The notes under the pieces: generated by a model | The model's database searches: none | What the model saw: only the letters and a program-made list of their open reading frames with translations | Told to the model about the DNA's origin: nothing | NCBI RefSeq assembly: GCF_003003075.1 | Contig: NZ_PVTX01000008.1 | Location: 124,001-188,000, forward strand | Reading direction: 5' to 3' | Source: Isoptericola halotolerans | Lineage (GTDB): Bacteria > Actinomycetota > Actinomycetes > Actinomycetales > Cellulomonadaceae | Length of the DNA: 64,000 nucleotides | Translations under genes and position numbers: made by a program | In this document: piece after piece, positions 21,314 to 29,709 of the stretch | Position numbering within the stretch: position 1 is the first letter of the stretch | Layout: every line of letters starts with the position of its first letter

Positions 21314-22378
21314 TCAGTCGGACGGGAGCGCCACCTCGGCGAGCACCGGCCGGTGGTCGCTGCCCGTGCGCCCCAGGGTGGCGACGCGGGTGACCTCGGC
21401 ACCCCGGGCGAGCACGTGGTCGATCCGCACCACGGGCAGCGTGGCCGGGAAGGTGAAGCCGAACGAGCCGCGCGGCGTCGCCACCTGCTCGAGCACCGGG
21501 TCCAGGGCGCGATCGGCGAGGGTCGTGTTGAGGTCGCCGCCCACGACGATCGCGGTCGAGGTGTCCTCGGCCAGCACGTCCGCGAGCCTCCGCAAGGAGG
21601 CGTCCCGCGCGTCCGACCCGAATCCCTGCGCACCGAGCCGGACCGACGGCGAGTGCACCGCGTACACGCGCACGTCCGCGCCCTCGACGGTGTCGACGAC
21701 GACCCGGAGCCCGCGGTCCCACGAGGCGTCGCCGCCGGGTGGGCGCAGGTCGACCGGCTCGGCCCCGACCAGCGGGAACCGCGACCACACACCGACGGTG
21801 CCCTGGACGGCGCGGTAGGGCAGAGCCGCGGCCAAGGCCTCGGTGAGCTCCTCGTCGAGCTGGGGCGTCACCTCCACCAACGTCACGACGTCCGGCTCCG
21901 GCTCGAGCAGCACGGCCACCGTGCCGGCGACGTCGGTGTTGGTGTCGGCGACGTTGTGGTGGACGACGACGAGGTTCGGCCGGGGTGCCGGCGTGGCGGC
22001 GGAGAACGGCCAGCACACCCACAGCCAGATGCCCGAGGCGAAGAGGACGGCGAGGCCCGCACCGCCAGCACGACGCCGGACGGCGAGGACGCCCAGCACC
22101 AGGAGGACGAGGCAGCACCACGGCAGGAACGTCTCCACCAGGCTCCCCAGGCCGCCGACGTCCGGCAGCGCGCCGTGCAGGATCATCAGCAGACCGGTCG
22201 CCAGCGCCACCGCGGCCAGGACCGTCCCGGAGCGACCGGCCGGGCCCTGCCCCGCAGGGCGGACCTTCGGCCGGTCCTTCGGGCGGCCTGGAGGACGGGG
22301 CGTCGGCCGACCCGGCCGACGAGCCGCCGGACGTCGCCGCGGGCGCGCCGACGGGCCGGGCGTCGCGACGGTGTTCAC
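21314..22378 (-). CDS. Membrane-anchored endonuclease/exonuclease/phosphatase family protein
   Basis: A 354-aa protein: a Pro/Arg-rich start of about 45 residues, three hydrophobic helices (about 50-70, 85-110, 112-135), then an EEP (DNase I-like) domain, probably outside the membrane. Active-site motifs are LVVVHHNVAD, VTLVEVTP, VVGGDLNTT and GSDHRPVLAEV, giving the metal-binding Asn/Glu/Asp and the catalytic His. Substrates of this family include nucleic acids and phosphate esters; this one cannot be told. GTG 22378 follows TACGGT with a 6-nt gap. Confidence 0.85.
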   Translation of the reverse strand: MNTVATPGPSARPRRRPAARRPGRPTPRPPGRPKDRPKVRPAGQGPAGRSGTVLAAVALATGLLMILHGALPDVGGLGSLVETFLPWCCLVLLVLGVLAVRRRAGGAGLAVLFASGIWLWVCWPFSAATPAPRPNLVVVHHNVADTNTDVAGTVAVLLEPEPDVVTLVEVTPQLDEELTEALAAALPYRAVQGTVGVWSRFPLVGAEPVDLRPPGGDASWDRGLRVVVDTVEGADVRVYAVHSPSVRLGAQGFGSDARDASLRRLADVLAEDTSTAIVVGGDLNTTLADRALDPVLEQVATPRGSFGFTFPATLPVVRIDHVLARGAEVTRVATLGRTGSDHRPVLAEVALPSD

Positions 22379-22384
22379 GCCCCG

Positions 22385-22390
22385 ACCGTA
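22385..22390 (-). promoter_or_regulatory. -10 TACGGT for the EEP gene (leaderless)
   Basis: Minus-strand TACGGT ends 6 nt before GTG 22378. Confidence 0.55.
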
Positions 22391-22423
22391 GCCAGCGGCG
22401 GCGGACCGCGCCGGTCGCCACGC

Positions 22424-24679
22424 TCAGGCGCGCTCCAGGAACTCCTCCTGCTCGGCGTCGAGCTGCGCCGCGATGGCGTCCCGGAGCGTCGCGTGGTCGC
22501 CCAGCGCCGGGTCCGCCTCGACCACCTGCGTGGCCTCCGCGCGCGCCTCGGCGATCAGGTCGGCGTCCTTGACCACCCGCAGCAGACGCAGGGAGCTCGA
22601 ACGGCCCGACTGCGCGGCACCGAGCACGTCACCCTCCGAGCGCAGCTCGAGGTCGAGCGTCGCGAGCTCGAAGCCGTCGGTGGTCGCCGCAAGCGCCTCG
22701 ACGCGCGCCGCCGCGGGCGTACCGGGCTGCGCCGTGGAGACCAGCAGGCACAGGCCGGGATGCCCGCCACGGCCGATGCGGCCCCGCAGCTGGTGGAGCT
22801 GGGAGATGCCGAACCGGTCGGCGTCGAACACGACCATGACGGTGGCCTCCGGCACGTCCACACCCACCTCGATGACCGTGGTGGACACGAGCACCGACGC
22901 CTCGCCCGCGGCGAACCGCGCCATCGCGGCGTCCTTGTCCGCGGGCGGCAGCTGGCCGTGCAGCACACCGATCTCGACACCGGCCAGGCGCGGCATCGAG
23001 CGCAGCATGTCGGCGACCTCCAGCACGGCCCGCAGCGGCGCCCGGTCGCCGGCCTCGCCGTCGGCCAGCTCGAGGAACTCGGGGACGTCGTCGAACTCCG
23101 CCGAGCCCTGCGCGCCCCGGCCGGTGCTGCCGGGCACGTCGACGTCGTCGTCCGGATGGATCCGGGGGCACACCACGTAGGCGCGCCGTCCCGCGTCGAC
23201 CTCCTCGCGCACCTTCTCCCACACACGCTCGTTCCAGCGCGGGTTGGCCGCCGGCACCACGTGGGACGTGATCCCGGCCCGGCCGGCGGGCAGCTCCGTG
23301 AGCGTCGACGTCTCCAGGTCGCCGAACACCGTCATCGCGACGGTGCGTGGGATCGGCGTGGCGGTCATGACCAGGAGGTGCGGCGCGACACGCCCCTTGG
23401 CGCGCAGCGCATCGCGCTGCTCGACCCCGAACCGGTGCTGCTCGTCGACGACCACGAGCCCGAGGTCCGCGAACTGCACCTGGTCGCCGAGCAGGGCGTG
23501 CGTGCCCACGACGATCCCTGCCTCGCCGCTCGCCGCCTGCAGCAGCGCCTCCTTGCGTGCGCCGGCCCCGAGCGACCCGGTCAGCAGCGCGACGCGGGTG
23601 CCGTGCGCCGCACCGCCGAGCAGACCCCCCTCGGCCAGCGGCCCGAGCATGCCCCGGAGGGTGCGGGCGTGCTGGGCGGCGAGCACCTCGGTCGGCGCGA
23701 GGAGGGCTGCCTGCCCCCCGGCGTCGACCACCTGGAGCATGGCCCGCAGGGCGACCACCGTCTTGCCCGAGCCGACCTCGCCCTGCAGCAGCCGCTGCAT
23801 CGGGCGCGCCTCGGACAGCTCGGCGGCGACCTGCTCGCCGACGCGGCGCTGGCCGTCGGTGAGCGCGAAGGGCAGCGCCGCGTCGAAGTCGTCGAGCAGA
23901 CCGGCGGGTCGAGGCGGCCGGGCCGTGGCCTCCTCCGCGGCGGTGCGGGCGCGGCGCTGGGCGAGCGCTGCCTGCAGCACGAACGCCTCCTCGAACCGCA
24001 GCCGACGGCGTCCGCGCTGCCAGTGCTCGGCGGCGTCGGGGACGTGCACCGCCCGCAGGGCGTCGAGGCGCGTGGGAAGGCCCAGCCGTGCCCGGACCTC
24101 GTCCGGCACCGGGTCGTCGACGTCGTCCTCCGTGAGCGGGTCCAGCACCGTGCGCACGGCCCGCTGGATGCGCCACGTCGGCACGGCGGCGGTCGCGGGG
24201 TAGAGGGGGATGGGACGCGACGCCTCGACCATCGCCTCCTCGTCGTCGTCCGCGTCGACCCCCACCAGGATGTAGTCCGGGTGCGTGAGCTGACGGGTAC
24301 CGCGGTACTCGGAGACCACGCCGGTGAAGAGGCCGGACCGCCCCGGACGCAGCTTGTCCTCGTGCGGGCGCAGCGCACCGGCCCGCTTGGCGAAGAAGGT
24401 GAGGCCGAGCTCGTGCCGCCCGTCCGTGACGACGGCCTGCAGCAGCGCCCCGCCGCGGCTGCGCATCGGGCGCACCGTGGCCCGGGCGACCCGCGCCATG
24501 ACGGTCACGTGCTCACCCAGCTGCAGCCGGTCCATGTCCGTCAGCCGGCCCGGGTCGCCGTAGCGCCGTGGGTAGTGCCGCAGGAGGTCGTCGACGGTCT
24601 CCAGCCCCATCTTGGCCAGGGGCCCTGCCGCGCGCTTGCCGAGCGTCGTGGCGAGCGGCTCGGCCAGCCGTCCGGTCAC
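22424..24679 (-). CDS. recG: ATP-dependent DNA helicase RecG
   Basis: Superfamily-2 helicase that remodels stalled replication forks and Holliday junctions. The 751-aa protein has an N-terminal wedge/OB region (MGLETVDDLLRHYPRRY near residue 25; GEHVTVMARVARATVRPMR), Walker A LLQGEVGSGKT near 300, motif II DEQHRFGV near 411, TATPIPRT, and C-terminal motifs including LRGRIGRGGHPGLC. GTG 24679 overlaps the stop of the upstream FakA-like gene (GTGA), which fixes the start. There is a short insertion after the Walker B domain (DDDVDVPGSTGRGAQGSAEF). Confidence 0.96.
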   Translation of the reverse strand: MTGRLAEPLATTLGKRAAGPLAKMGLETVDDLLRHYPRRYGDPGRLTDMDRLQLGEHVTVMARVARATVRPMRSRGGALLQAVVTDGRHELGLTFFAKRAGALRPHEDKLRPGRSGLFTGVVSEYRGTRQLTHPDYILVGVDADDDEEAMVEASRPIPLYPATAAVPTWRIQRAVRTVLDPLTEDDVDDPVPDEVRARLGLPTRLDALRAVHVPDAAEHWQRGRRRLRFEEAFVLQAALAQRRARTAAEEATARPPRPAGLLDDFDAALPFALTDGQRRVGEQVAAELSEARPMQRLLQGEVGSGKTVVALRAMLQVVDAGGQAALLAPTEVLAAQHARTLRGMLGPLAEGGLLGGAAHGTRVALLTGSLGAGARKEALLQAASGEAGIVVGTHALLGDQVQFADLGLVVVDEQHRFGVEQRDALRAKGRVAPHLLVMTATPIPRTVAMTVFGDLETSTLTELPAGRAGITSHVVPAANPRWNERVWEKVREEVDAGRRAYVVCPRIHPDDDVDVPGSTGRGAQGSAEFDDVPEFLELADGEAGDRAPLRAVLEVADMLRSMPRLAGVEIGVLHGQLPPADKDAAMARFAAGEASVLVSTTVIEVGVDVPEATVMVVFDADRFGISQLHQLRGRIGRGGHPGLCLLVSTAQPGTPAAARVEALAATTDGFELATLDLELRSEGDVLGAAQSGRSSSLRLLRVVKDADLIAEARAEATQVVEADPALGDHATLRDAIAAQLDAEQEEFLERA

Positions 24680-26418
24680 CAGGCCTCCCCGCTCAGCGCC
24701 CCGATCGCCGGTTCGTCCCCGGGGTCCTCCGCCGGTTCGACACCGATGCCCACGTGGTCCCCGGCGCGTCCCGTGGGCAGCACGACGACGTCGGCACCGG
24801 CGGCGACGGCCGCCACCTGCTCGGCGAGCGCGTCCACCACCGCTGCCGGGACGTCCCGGTCCGGCAGGAGCGCGACGATGCCGGCGTCCGCCCCGAGGTC
24901 GGACACGAGCCGCGTCAGCGCGGTGGGCGCGGCCGCCGCGGCGGGCCGTGCGGCGCGCAGTCGGTCCAGGGCGCCACGGACGACGCCGGGGACGTCGGCC
25001 GGTTCGCCACCGCTGCCCGCGGCGTCGAGGGCTCCGGCGAGCGCCGCGACGGCGGTGACCAGGTGCACGTCGCTCGCGGCAGGCACGACGACGACGTCGG
25101 AGGCCGCGGCGGGGCCGTCCCCGACCCCGTCCCGCCCGCCGAGCGCGTCCACCGCGTCCTGCAGCCCGCCGTCGCCGAGCACGGCGGGTGGGGCGAGCAC
25201 GAGCACGTGGGGCGTCCCCGCCCCCAGGACCGCCTGCGCGAGGTCCTCCCGGGTGGGCGGCACGTCGAGGTCGAGCAGCACGACCGCACCTCCCGAGGCG
25301 AGCTCCGTCGCCAGGGCGGGGGCCGACGTCGTCGTCACGACCGCCCAGTCCGCCGGCGGGACCGCCAGGTGGCGCACGTGGACACGGGAGACCGCGCCGC
25401 GGCCGGACCAGCGGCGGGCGACCTCGAGCGCCCGGTCCAGCTCGGGCGTGTGCACGTGCGCCTGCCACACGGACTCCACGTCCTCGCCGGTCGCGTCACC
25501 GGCGCCGCCACCCACGACGACGACGGAGTTGCCCACCTCGTCGAGATCGGCCCGCAGGGCGTCGGCCACAGCACCCGGCCGGAACCCCGCGGCGTCGGCC
25601 GCCCGGTGGAGGACGAACATGAGCTCCACCTCGTCGGCCGCCGGGACCTCGCCGTGCCCGCCCGGGGGCGCGACGGCGGTGTCGGCCCCGCCGTCCGCCG
25701 GCGCGTAGCCCGTCAGGTCCAGGTCGAGCAGCACGGGCGCCATGATGCCTTCCGGGGCTGACACACCGTCGTGGCCGGATGCCGCGCCCGCGTGCCGCTG
25801 GGCCTCGGCGAGCGCGGCCAGGATCAGCAGCAGGCCGCACGCCCCCGCGTCCAGCACACCGGCGTCACGCAGCGGGGCGAGCGTGCCCACGCTGCGCAGC
25901 GCGGCCTCCCGGGCGCCCCGGCGCGCGGCGTCCAGGACCGTGAGCCGCTCCGGTGCGCCCAGCGGCCCGACCATGCCGCCGGCCTCGGCGTGCCGGGCAG
26001 CCGCGGCCGCGGAGTCGGCTGCCGTGAGGATGGTCCCGGACGCCGGGTGCGCCACGGCCCGCCGCGCCGACCGTGCGGCCACGTCCAGGGCCACGCCGAG
26101 GCTGTCGCGCCGGCTCGCCGCGAGGGCGAGTCCTCGCCACCACTCGCTGAGGATCACCCCCGAGTTGCCGCGGGCCTGCAGGAGCGCGGCACGGGCACCC
26201 AGCCGGAGCAGGCGCGCCCCGCTCGCCCCGTCGTCCGCGTCGTGGATGGCGGCGCCCGCCTCGCGCACGGTGAGGTACATGTTGGTCCCGGTGTCGCCGT
26301 CGGCCACGGGGAACACGTTCACGCCGTCGAGCTCCGTCCGCGCGGAGGCGAGCGCGTCGGTGGCGCCACGGGCCCACGCACGGACGACGGAGGCGTAGAG
26401 GAGCTCGGGCTGGACCAC
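24676..26418 (-). CDS. DAK2/DhaL-domain protein, fatty-acid kinase FakA-like
   Basis: A 580-aa protein. The N-terminal DhaL-type kinase domain has NVFPVADGDTGTNMYLT at residues 34-50, whose aspartates bind Mg-ATP, and QARGNSGVILSEWWRG near 85. In Firmicutes, FakA phosphorylates fatty acids presented by FakB (DegV) proteins; no FakB gene is in the window. The middle and C-terminal domains are very Ala/Val-rich. I start at GTG 26418 (VVQPELL), which follows TACGGT by 7 nt; the frame runs on to 26478 but would invade the rpmB promoter. Coupled to recG by a GTGA overlap. Confidence 0.83.
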   Translation of the reverse strand: MVQPELLYASVVRAWARGATDALASARTELDGVNVFPVADGDTGTNMYLTVREAGAAIHDADDGASGARLLRLGARAALLQARGNSGVILSEWWRGLALAASRRDSLGVALDVAARSARRAVAHPASGTILTAADSAAAAARHAEAGGMVGPLGAPERLTVLDAARRGAREAALRSVGTLAPLRDAGVLDAGACGLLLILAALAEAQRHAGAASGHDGVSAPEGIMAPVLLDLDLTGYAPADGGADTAVAPPGGHGEVPAADEVELMFVLHRAADAAGFRPGAVADALRADLDEVGNSVVVVGGGAGDATGEDVESVWQAHVHTPELDRALEVARRWSGRGAVSRVHVRHLAVPPADWAVVTTTSAPALATELASGGAVVLLDLDVPPTREDLAQAVLGAGTPHVLVLAPPAVLGDGGLQDAVDALGGRDGVGDGPAAASDVVVVPAASDVHLVTAVAALAGALDAAGSGGEPADVPGVVRGALDRLRAARPAAAAAPTALTRLVSDLGADAGIVALLPDRDVPAAVVDALAEQVAAVAAGADVVVLPTGRAGDHVGIGVEPAEDPGDEPAIGALSGEAW

Positions 26419-26425
26419 GCCCCCC

Positions 26426-26431
26426 ACCGTA
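26426..26431 (-). promoter_or_regulatory. -10 TACGGT for the FakA-like gene (leaderless)
   Basis: Minus-strand TACGGT ends 7 nt before GTG 26418. It lies back-to-back with the rpmB promoter on the other strand. Confidence 0.58.
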
Positions 26432-26458
26432 GCGGTGACCAACCCAACGCCGGCGCTG

Positions 26459-26488
26459 TTGAGCCCGGCGCCGTCCATCGGCTATCCT
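26459..26488 (+). promoter_or_regulatory. rpmB promoter
   Basis: TTGAGC at 26459-26464, an 18-bp spacer and TATCCT at 26483-26488. It gives a leader of about 90 nt before rpmB, unlike the leaderless genes around it. Confidence 0.6.
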
Positions 26489-26497
26489 CGTGTGGTT

Positions 26498-26513
26498 GCC
26501 CGGACTTCCGGGC
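26498..26513 (+). other. Hairpin at the 5' end of the rpmB leader
   Basis: GCCCGG-ACTT-CCGGGC, 6-bp perfect stem, right at the expected start of the transcript. It could stabilise the mRNA or serve in feedback control; neither is shown. Confidence 0.4.
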
Positions 26514-26586
26514 GCCCCCAGACCATCAACACCTCACGTCTTGCTGCCATGGTGCGCGGGACGTGCACGACGATTCAGGAGAAACC

Positions 26587-26778
26587 GTGGCTGCCAACTG
26601 CGACGTCTGCGGCAAGGGCCCGGGCTTCGGGCACAGCATCTCGCACTCCCACATCCGCACCAAGCGCCGCTGGAACCCCAACATCCAGCGCGTGCGTGCT
26701 GTCGTCGCGGGCACTCCCAAGCGCGTGAACGTGTGCACCTCGTGCCTCAAGGCCGGCAAGGTCCAGCGCAAGGCATGA
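26587..26778 (+). CDS. rpmB: 50S ribosomal protein L28
   Basis: 63-aa large-subunit protein. It begins AANCDVCGKGPGFGHSISHSH, contains TKRRWNPNIQRVRA and ends with CTSCLKAGKVQRKA; the two CxxC pairs show the zinc-binding form. GTG 26587 is preceded by AGGAG at 5-6 nt. It is the classic neighbour of the DAK2-recG genes in Actinobacteria. A strong terminator follows at 26813. Confidence 0.97.
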   Translation: MAANCDVCGKGPGFGHSISHSHIRTKRRWNPNIQRVRAVVAGTPKRVNVCTSCLKAGKVQRKA

Positions 26779-26812
26779 GCCCCAGCGCCTCGGCGCGACG
26801 AACTGCATGACG

Positions 26813-26846
26813 AACGCCCGTCGGGTCCTCCCGGCGGGCGTTCTGT
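26813..26846 (+). terminator. Rho-independent terminator of rpmB
   Basis: 13-bp stem with one G-U pair: arms 26813-26825 and 26830-26842, loop TCCT, followed by TTCTGT. It sits 35 bp past the rpmB stop. Confidence 0.8.
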
Positions 26847-26936
26847 CGCGCCTGGACACCTGCCGAAGGCAAAGGGTTCGTGAAGCGTTCACCTCCACCC
26901 CTAGGCGAACCTTCCCCGACGTGGCAGTCTGAGGTC

Positions 26937-27464
26937 ATGATGGTGGAGACCGACAACGACGTGGTGATTCGCTCTGCGACGACTGCCGACGCCGCTGCGA
27001 TCGCCCACGTGCACGTGACGTCCTGGAAGGGCGCCTACTCCCACGTGCTGCCCGCCTCCTACCTCGACTCCCTCGACGTGGCGGAGCGCGCCGAGAAGTG
27101 GGAGAAGATCCTGACGTCCGGACACGGCACCACCATCGTCGCGGAGGCCGACGGCCGCACGCTCGGGTTCGCGAGCTACGGCCCGTCCCGGGACGAGGAC
27201 GCCGAGGACGACTGCCTCGAGCTGTACGCCATCTACCTGGACCCGGAGGCCTGGGGCCGCGGCGTCGCACGGGACCTCATCCGGACGGTGCTGGCGGACG
27301 TCTCGCCGACCCAGTGCATGACCCTGTGGGTCCTCGACGAGAACGAGCGGGCGCACCACTTCTACCGCCGCCACGGGTTCCAGCCCGACGGCATCGAGCG
27401 CATCGAGGACATCGAGGACGTGCCGGTGACGGAGGTCCGGTTCCTCCGCGCGGCCGAGCGCTGA
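26937..27464 (+). CDS. GNAT-family N-acetyltransferase
   Basis: 175-aa acetyl-CoA-dependent transferase. The acceptor-side start IRSATTADAAAIAHVHVTSWKGAYSHVLP is typical of RimI/PhnO-like GNATs; the acetyl-CoA site is LYAIYLDPEAWGRGVARDLIRTVL (R/QxxGxG/A form) near residue 95, and LWVLDENERAHHFYRRHGFQPDG near the end is the usual beta-bulge region. The substrate is unknown. I use ATG 26937; CAGTCT, a weak -10, ends 6 nt before it and no ribosome site is present. Its stop codon lies inside the first copy of a 54-bp tandem repeat. Confidence 0.86.
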   Translation: MMVETDNDVVIRSATTADAAAIAHVHVTSWKGAYSHVLPASYLDSLDVAERAEKWEKILTSGHGTTIVAEADGRTLGFASYGPSRDEDAEDDCLELYAIYLDPEAWGRGVARDLIRTVLADVSPTQCMTLWVLDENERAHHFYRRHGFQPDGIERIEDIEDVPVTEVRFLRAAER

Positions 27465-27648
27465 CCCGGAGCGAGCCTGCGAGCACAGGGCCAGCGCGAC
27501 CGCAGGAACCGGCGCTGACCCGGAGCGAGCCTGCGAGCACAGGGCCAGCGCGACCGCAGGAACCGGCGCTGACCCGGAGCGAGCCTGCGAGCACAGGGCC
27601 AGCGCGACCGCAGGAACCGGCGCTGACCCGGAGCGAGCCTGCGAGCAC
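27458..27648. repeat. 54-bp tandem repeat, about 3.5 perfect copies, with dyad symmetry
   Basis: Identical units begin at 27460, 27514, 27568 and 27622, the last cut off at 27648. The array covers the whole gap between the GNAT stop codon, which it contains, and the thiL stop at 27652. Each unit carries two nested inverted repeats: GCGCTGACCC with GGGCCAGCGC (27458-27467 / 27488-27497, 9 of 10 pairing) and CCTGCG with CGCAGG (27476-27481 / 27501-27506). The unit length is a multiple of three, so two frames stay open by chance. It lies between convergent genes and could act as a bidirectional RNA-end structure. Confidence 0.9.
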
Positions 27649-27651
27649 CGT

Positions 27652-28692
27652 CTAGCTGCGGAAGTGGTCCCACCCCTGCGGCACGTCGGGCTCCTCGCCG
27701 TCGAGCAGCACCTGCGGCCCGTCGTCGACGGGCGTCCGCACCTCCCCGATCTCCCGGAACCCTGCGGGCAGCCCGTGGTCGGCGACCTCGGCGGGGAAGG
27801 TGGCGAGCAGGCCGTGGTCCTCTCCCCCGGACAGCACCCAGCGGCGTGCCTGCTGCCAGCCGTCGACGTCCTCGGACACGACCGCGAGCTCGACCGCGGC
27901 GGGGAGCAGCGCGCTGACGTCGCCGGACAGCCGGCCGCCGGTCAGGTCGACGGTCACACCGCTGGCCCGCGCGAGCCGGCCGGCGTCGCGGAGCAGACCG
28001 TCGGAGACGTCCAGCATGGCGCTGGCCCCTGCCGCGGCGGCCGCCGGACCGCCGGGCAGCGGTGGTTCGGGTCGCAGGTAGGCCGCGACGAACGGCGCGA
28101 CCGGGCCCCGAGCGCCCGGTGCCCCGTGCTGACCCGAGGCCGCGCCGGAGGCGAGCAGCGCCAGGCCGGCGGCGGACCTGCCGAGGACCCCGGCGTGCGC
28201 GACGACGTCGCCGGGCTGCGCACCGGAGCGCAGCACGGGCGCGCGCCCGTCCAGGTCCCCGTGGACGGTGACGGCGACGACGATCTCGTCGCCCCCGGAC
28301 AGGTCGCCCCCGACGACGGTGGCGCCGGCAGGGGTGGCCGCGTCGGCCAGGCCCCGGGCCAGCCCGGTGACCCAGTCGACGGGCAGGTCGCCGGGCACGA
28401 CGAGGGAGACGACGAGCGAGGTCGGGCGGGCGCCCATCGCGGCGATGTCGGCGAGGTTCTGCGCCGCAGCACGACGCCCGACGTCGAACCCGGTGGACCA
28501 GGATCGACGGAAGTGGCGATCTTCGACGAGCACGTCGGTCGAGACGACGACCCGACCGTCCGGGGCCCGCACGACCGCGGCGTCGTCGCCCGGTCCGACG
28601 TCGACGGCGTCGCCGGTCGGCAGGAGCGGGAAGATGCGGGCCAGGAGCTCTGACTCGTCGAGGTCGCGCACTCGCACGGTGGAGTCGGTCAC
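27652..28692 (-). CDS. thiL: Thiamine-monophosphate kinase
   Basis: Last step of thiamine pyrophosphate synthesis: ThMP + ATP to TPP. The 346-aa protein shows the metal/ATP motif DVGPGDDAAVV near residue 37, STDVLVEDRHFRRSWST, QNLADIAAMGARP and GGDLSGGD, all family hallmarks, followed by DVSDGLLRDAGRLA. GTG 28692 follows TAGGGT by 6 nt (leaderless). It is divergent from the DUF3515 lipoprotein with 51 bp between, and convergent with GNAT across the tandem repeat. Confidence 0.95.
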   Translation of the reverse strand: MTDSTVRVRDLDESELLARIFPLLPTGDAVDVGPGDDAAVVRAPDGRVVVSTDVLVEDRHFRRSWSTGFDVGRRAAAQNLADIAAMGARPTSLVVSLVVPGDLPVDWVTGLARGLADAATPAGATVVGGDLSGGDEIVVAVTVHGDLDGRAPVLRSGAQPGDVVAHAGVLGRSAAGLALLASGAASGQHGAPGARGPVAPFVAAYLRPEPPLPGGPAAAAAGASAMLDVSDGLLRDAGRLARASGVTVDLTGGRLSGDVSALLPAAVELAVVSEDVDGWQQARRWVLSGGEDHGLLATFPAEVADHGLPAGFREIGEVRTPVDDGPQVLLDGEEPDVPQGWDHFRS

Positions 28693-28698
28693 GACGGA

Positions 28699-28704
28699 AC
28701 CCTA
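28699..28704 (-). promoter_or_regulatory. -10 TAGGGT for thiL (leaderless)
   Basis: Minus-strand TAGGGT ends 6 nt before GTG 28692. Confidence 0.6.
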
Positions 28705-28731
28705 ACCGTCCGTGGTACCGCCGCGGGCGGG

Positions 28732-28737
28732 TACGGT
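28732..28737 (+). promoter_or_regulatory. -10 TACGGT for the DUF3515 gene (leaderless)
   Basis: TACGGT ends 6 nt before GTG 28744; with the thiL element it makes a compact divergent promoter pair. Confidence 0.6.
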
Positions 28738-28743
28738 GGGCGC

Positions 28744-29211
28744 GTGCCCGTCCGTCGCCTCCGCGCGCTGCTCTGCCTGCCCGCCCTCGCGCTGCTCGCC
28801 GCCTGTGCACCCACCATCGGGGTGGAGGCCGGCGCGGACGCGACGAACCCGGACTGCGCACCGGTGATGCTCGCGCTGCCGGACGTCGTCGCGGGCGACC
28901 TGGAGAAGGTCCGCACGAATGCGCAGGCGACCGCCGCCTGGGGTGAGCCGGGTGCTGCTGTGACGTTGCGCTGCGGCGTGACGCCGCCCGGACCGTCCGC
29001 CGACTGCCAGCGCATCGAGTCCGCGACCGGCACGGTGGACTGGATCGTCGCGAGCAGCGACGACGGCACCTGGCGCTTCACGACCTACGGTCGGGAGCCG
29101 GCCATCGAGGTGACCGTGCCGCCCGCGGTGACCGAGGACCACTCGACGTCGTTCATCGCCGACCTGACCCAGGCTGTCGACCTGGTGCCCGCCACCCGGC
29201 AGTGCACCTGA
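28744..29211 (+). CDS. DUF3515 lipoprotein
   Basis: 155-aa exported lipoprotein. The signal peptide RRLRALLCLPALALLAAC ends in a lipobox with Cys21. The mature part has four more cysteines (PDCAPVM, LRCGVTPPG, ADCQRI, RQCT), likely two disulfides outside the membrane, and the DUF3515 segment PVMLALPDVVAGDLEK. The family is found next to ddl and thiL in Actinobacteria and has no assigned function. GTG 28744 is placed by the leaderless -10. Confidence 0.88.
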   Translation: MPVRRLRALLCLPALALLAACAPTIGVEAGADATNPDCAPVMLALPDVVAGDLEKVRTNAQATAAWGEPGAAVTLRCGVTPPGPSADCQRIESATGTVDWIVASSDDGTWRFTTYGREPAIEVTVPPAVTEDHSTSFIADLTQAVDLVPATRQCT

Positions 29212-29250
29212 GGACCACCCTCCTGAGGTGGCACCGCCCGGCCGAGGTGG

Positions 29251-29664
29251 TCACGGCACCACGAGCTCTCCCACGGGTCCCGGCGCGTAGGCGACCTCCC
29301 AGACGAATCCGTCCGGGTCGGTGAAGTAGCCGGAGTACCCGCCCCAGTCGCGCTCGGTGGCGTCGCCGATGGTCGGGGCACCGGCACGACGCGCGTCGTC
29401 GAGGACGGCGTCCACCTGGGCCGGGTCGCCCACGTTGTGCGCGAGCGTCACCGGCGGCGTCCCGCCCCGGACGACGGGACCGATCTCCTCGAGCGCCGCT
29501 GCCTCGTCCCACAGGGACAGCAGGAGGTGCGGCCCGACCTGCAGCATGAGGACCTCGTCGGTGACGTCCACGAAGCTCTCCCACCCCAGGCCGTCGAGGT
29601 AGAAGCGGCGGGTGGCCCCCAGGTCCGCGACCACGAGCGTGACGAGGCTCAGTCTCTGATCCAT
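29251..29664 (-). CDS. VOC-family (glyoxalase-like) protein
   Basis: 137-aa vicinal-oxygen-chelate fold protein: two beta-alpha-beta-beta-beta modules, starting LSLVTLVVADLGATRRFYLDGLGW and ending DWGGYSGYFTDPDGFVWEVAYAPG. The conserved C-terminal Glu is in place; the N-terminal metal position is not obvious, so it may be a binding protein or dioxygenase-like enzyme of unknown substrate. It lies downstream of ddl on the same strand with a 45-bp gap. Confidence 0.82.
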   Translation of the reverse strand: MDQRLSLVTLVVADLGATRRFYLDGLGWESFVDVTDEVLMLQVGPHLLLSLWDEAAALEEIGPVVRGGTPPVTLAHNVGDPAQVDAVLDDARRAGAPTIGDATERDWGGYSGYFTDPDGFVWEVAYAPGPVGELVVP

Positions 29665-29709
29665 GGCCTCACGGTGCCATCAGCCCCCGACACGCCGGTG
29701 AGGAACGGA

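Noticed and set aside
19748-25708. Plus-strand open frame of nearly 2000 codons
   Set aside because: It lies opposite coaD, rsmD, EEP, recG and FakA-like genes, all with clear motifs. Stop-free antisense frames are expected at this GC content.
27458-27648. 54-bp repeat as an 18-residue repeated protein or a CRISPR array
   Set aside because: The repeats are directly abutting with no unique spacers, so it is not CRISPR. Open frames result from the unit being a multiple of three; there is no start or ribosome site.
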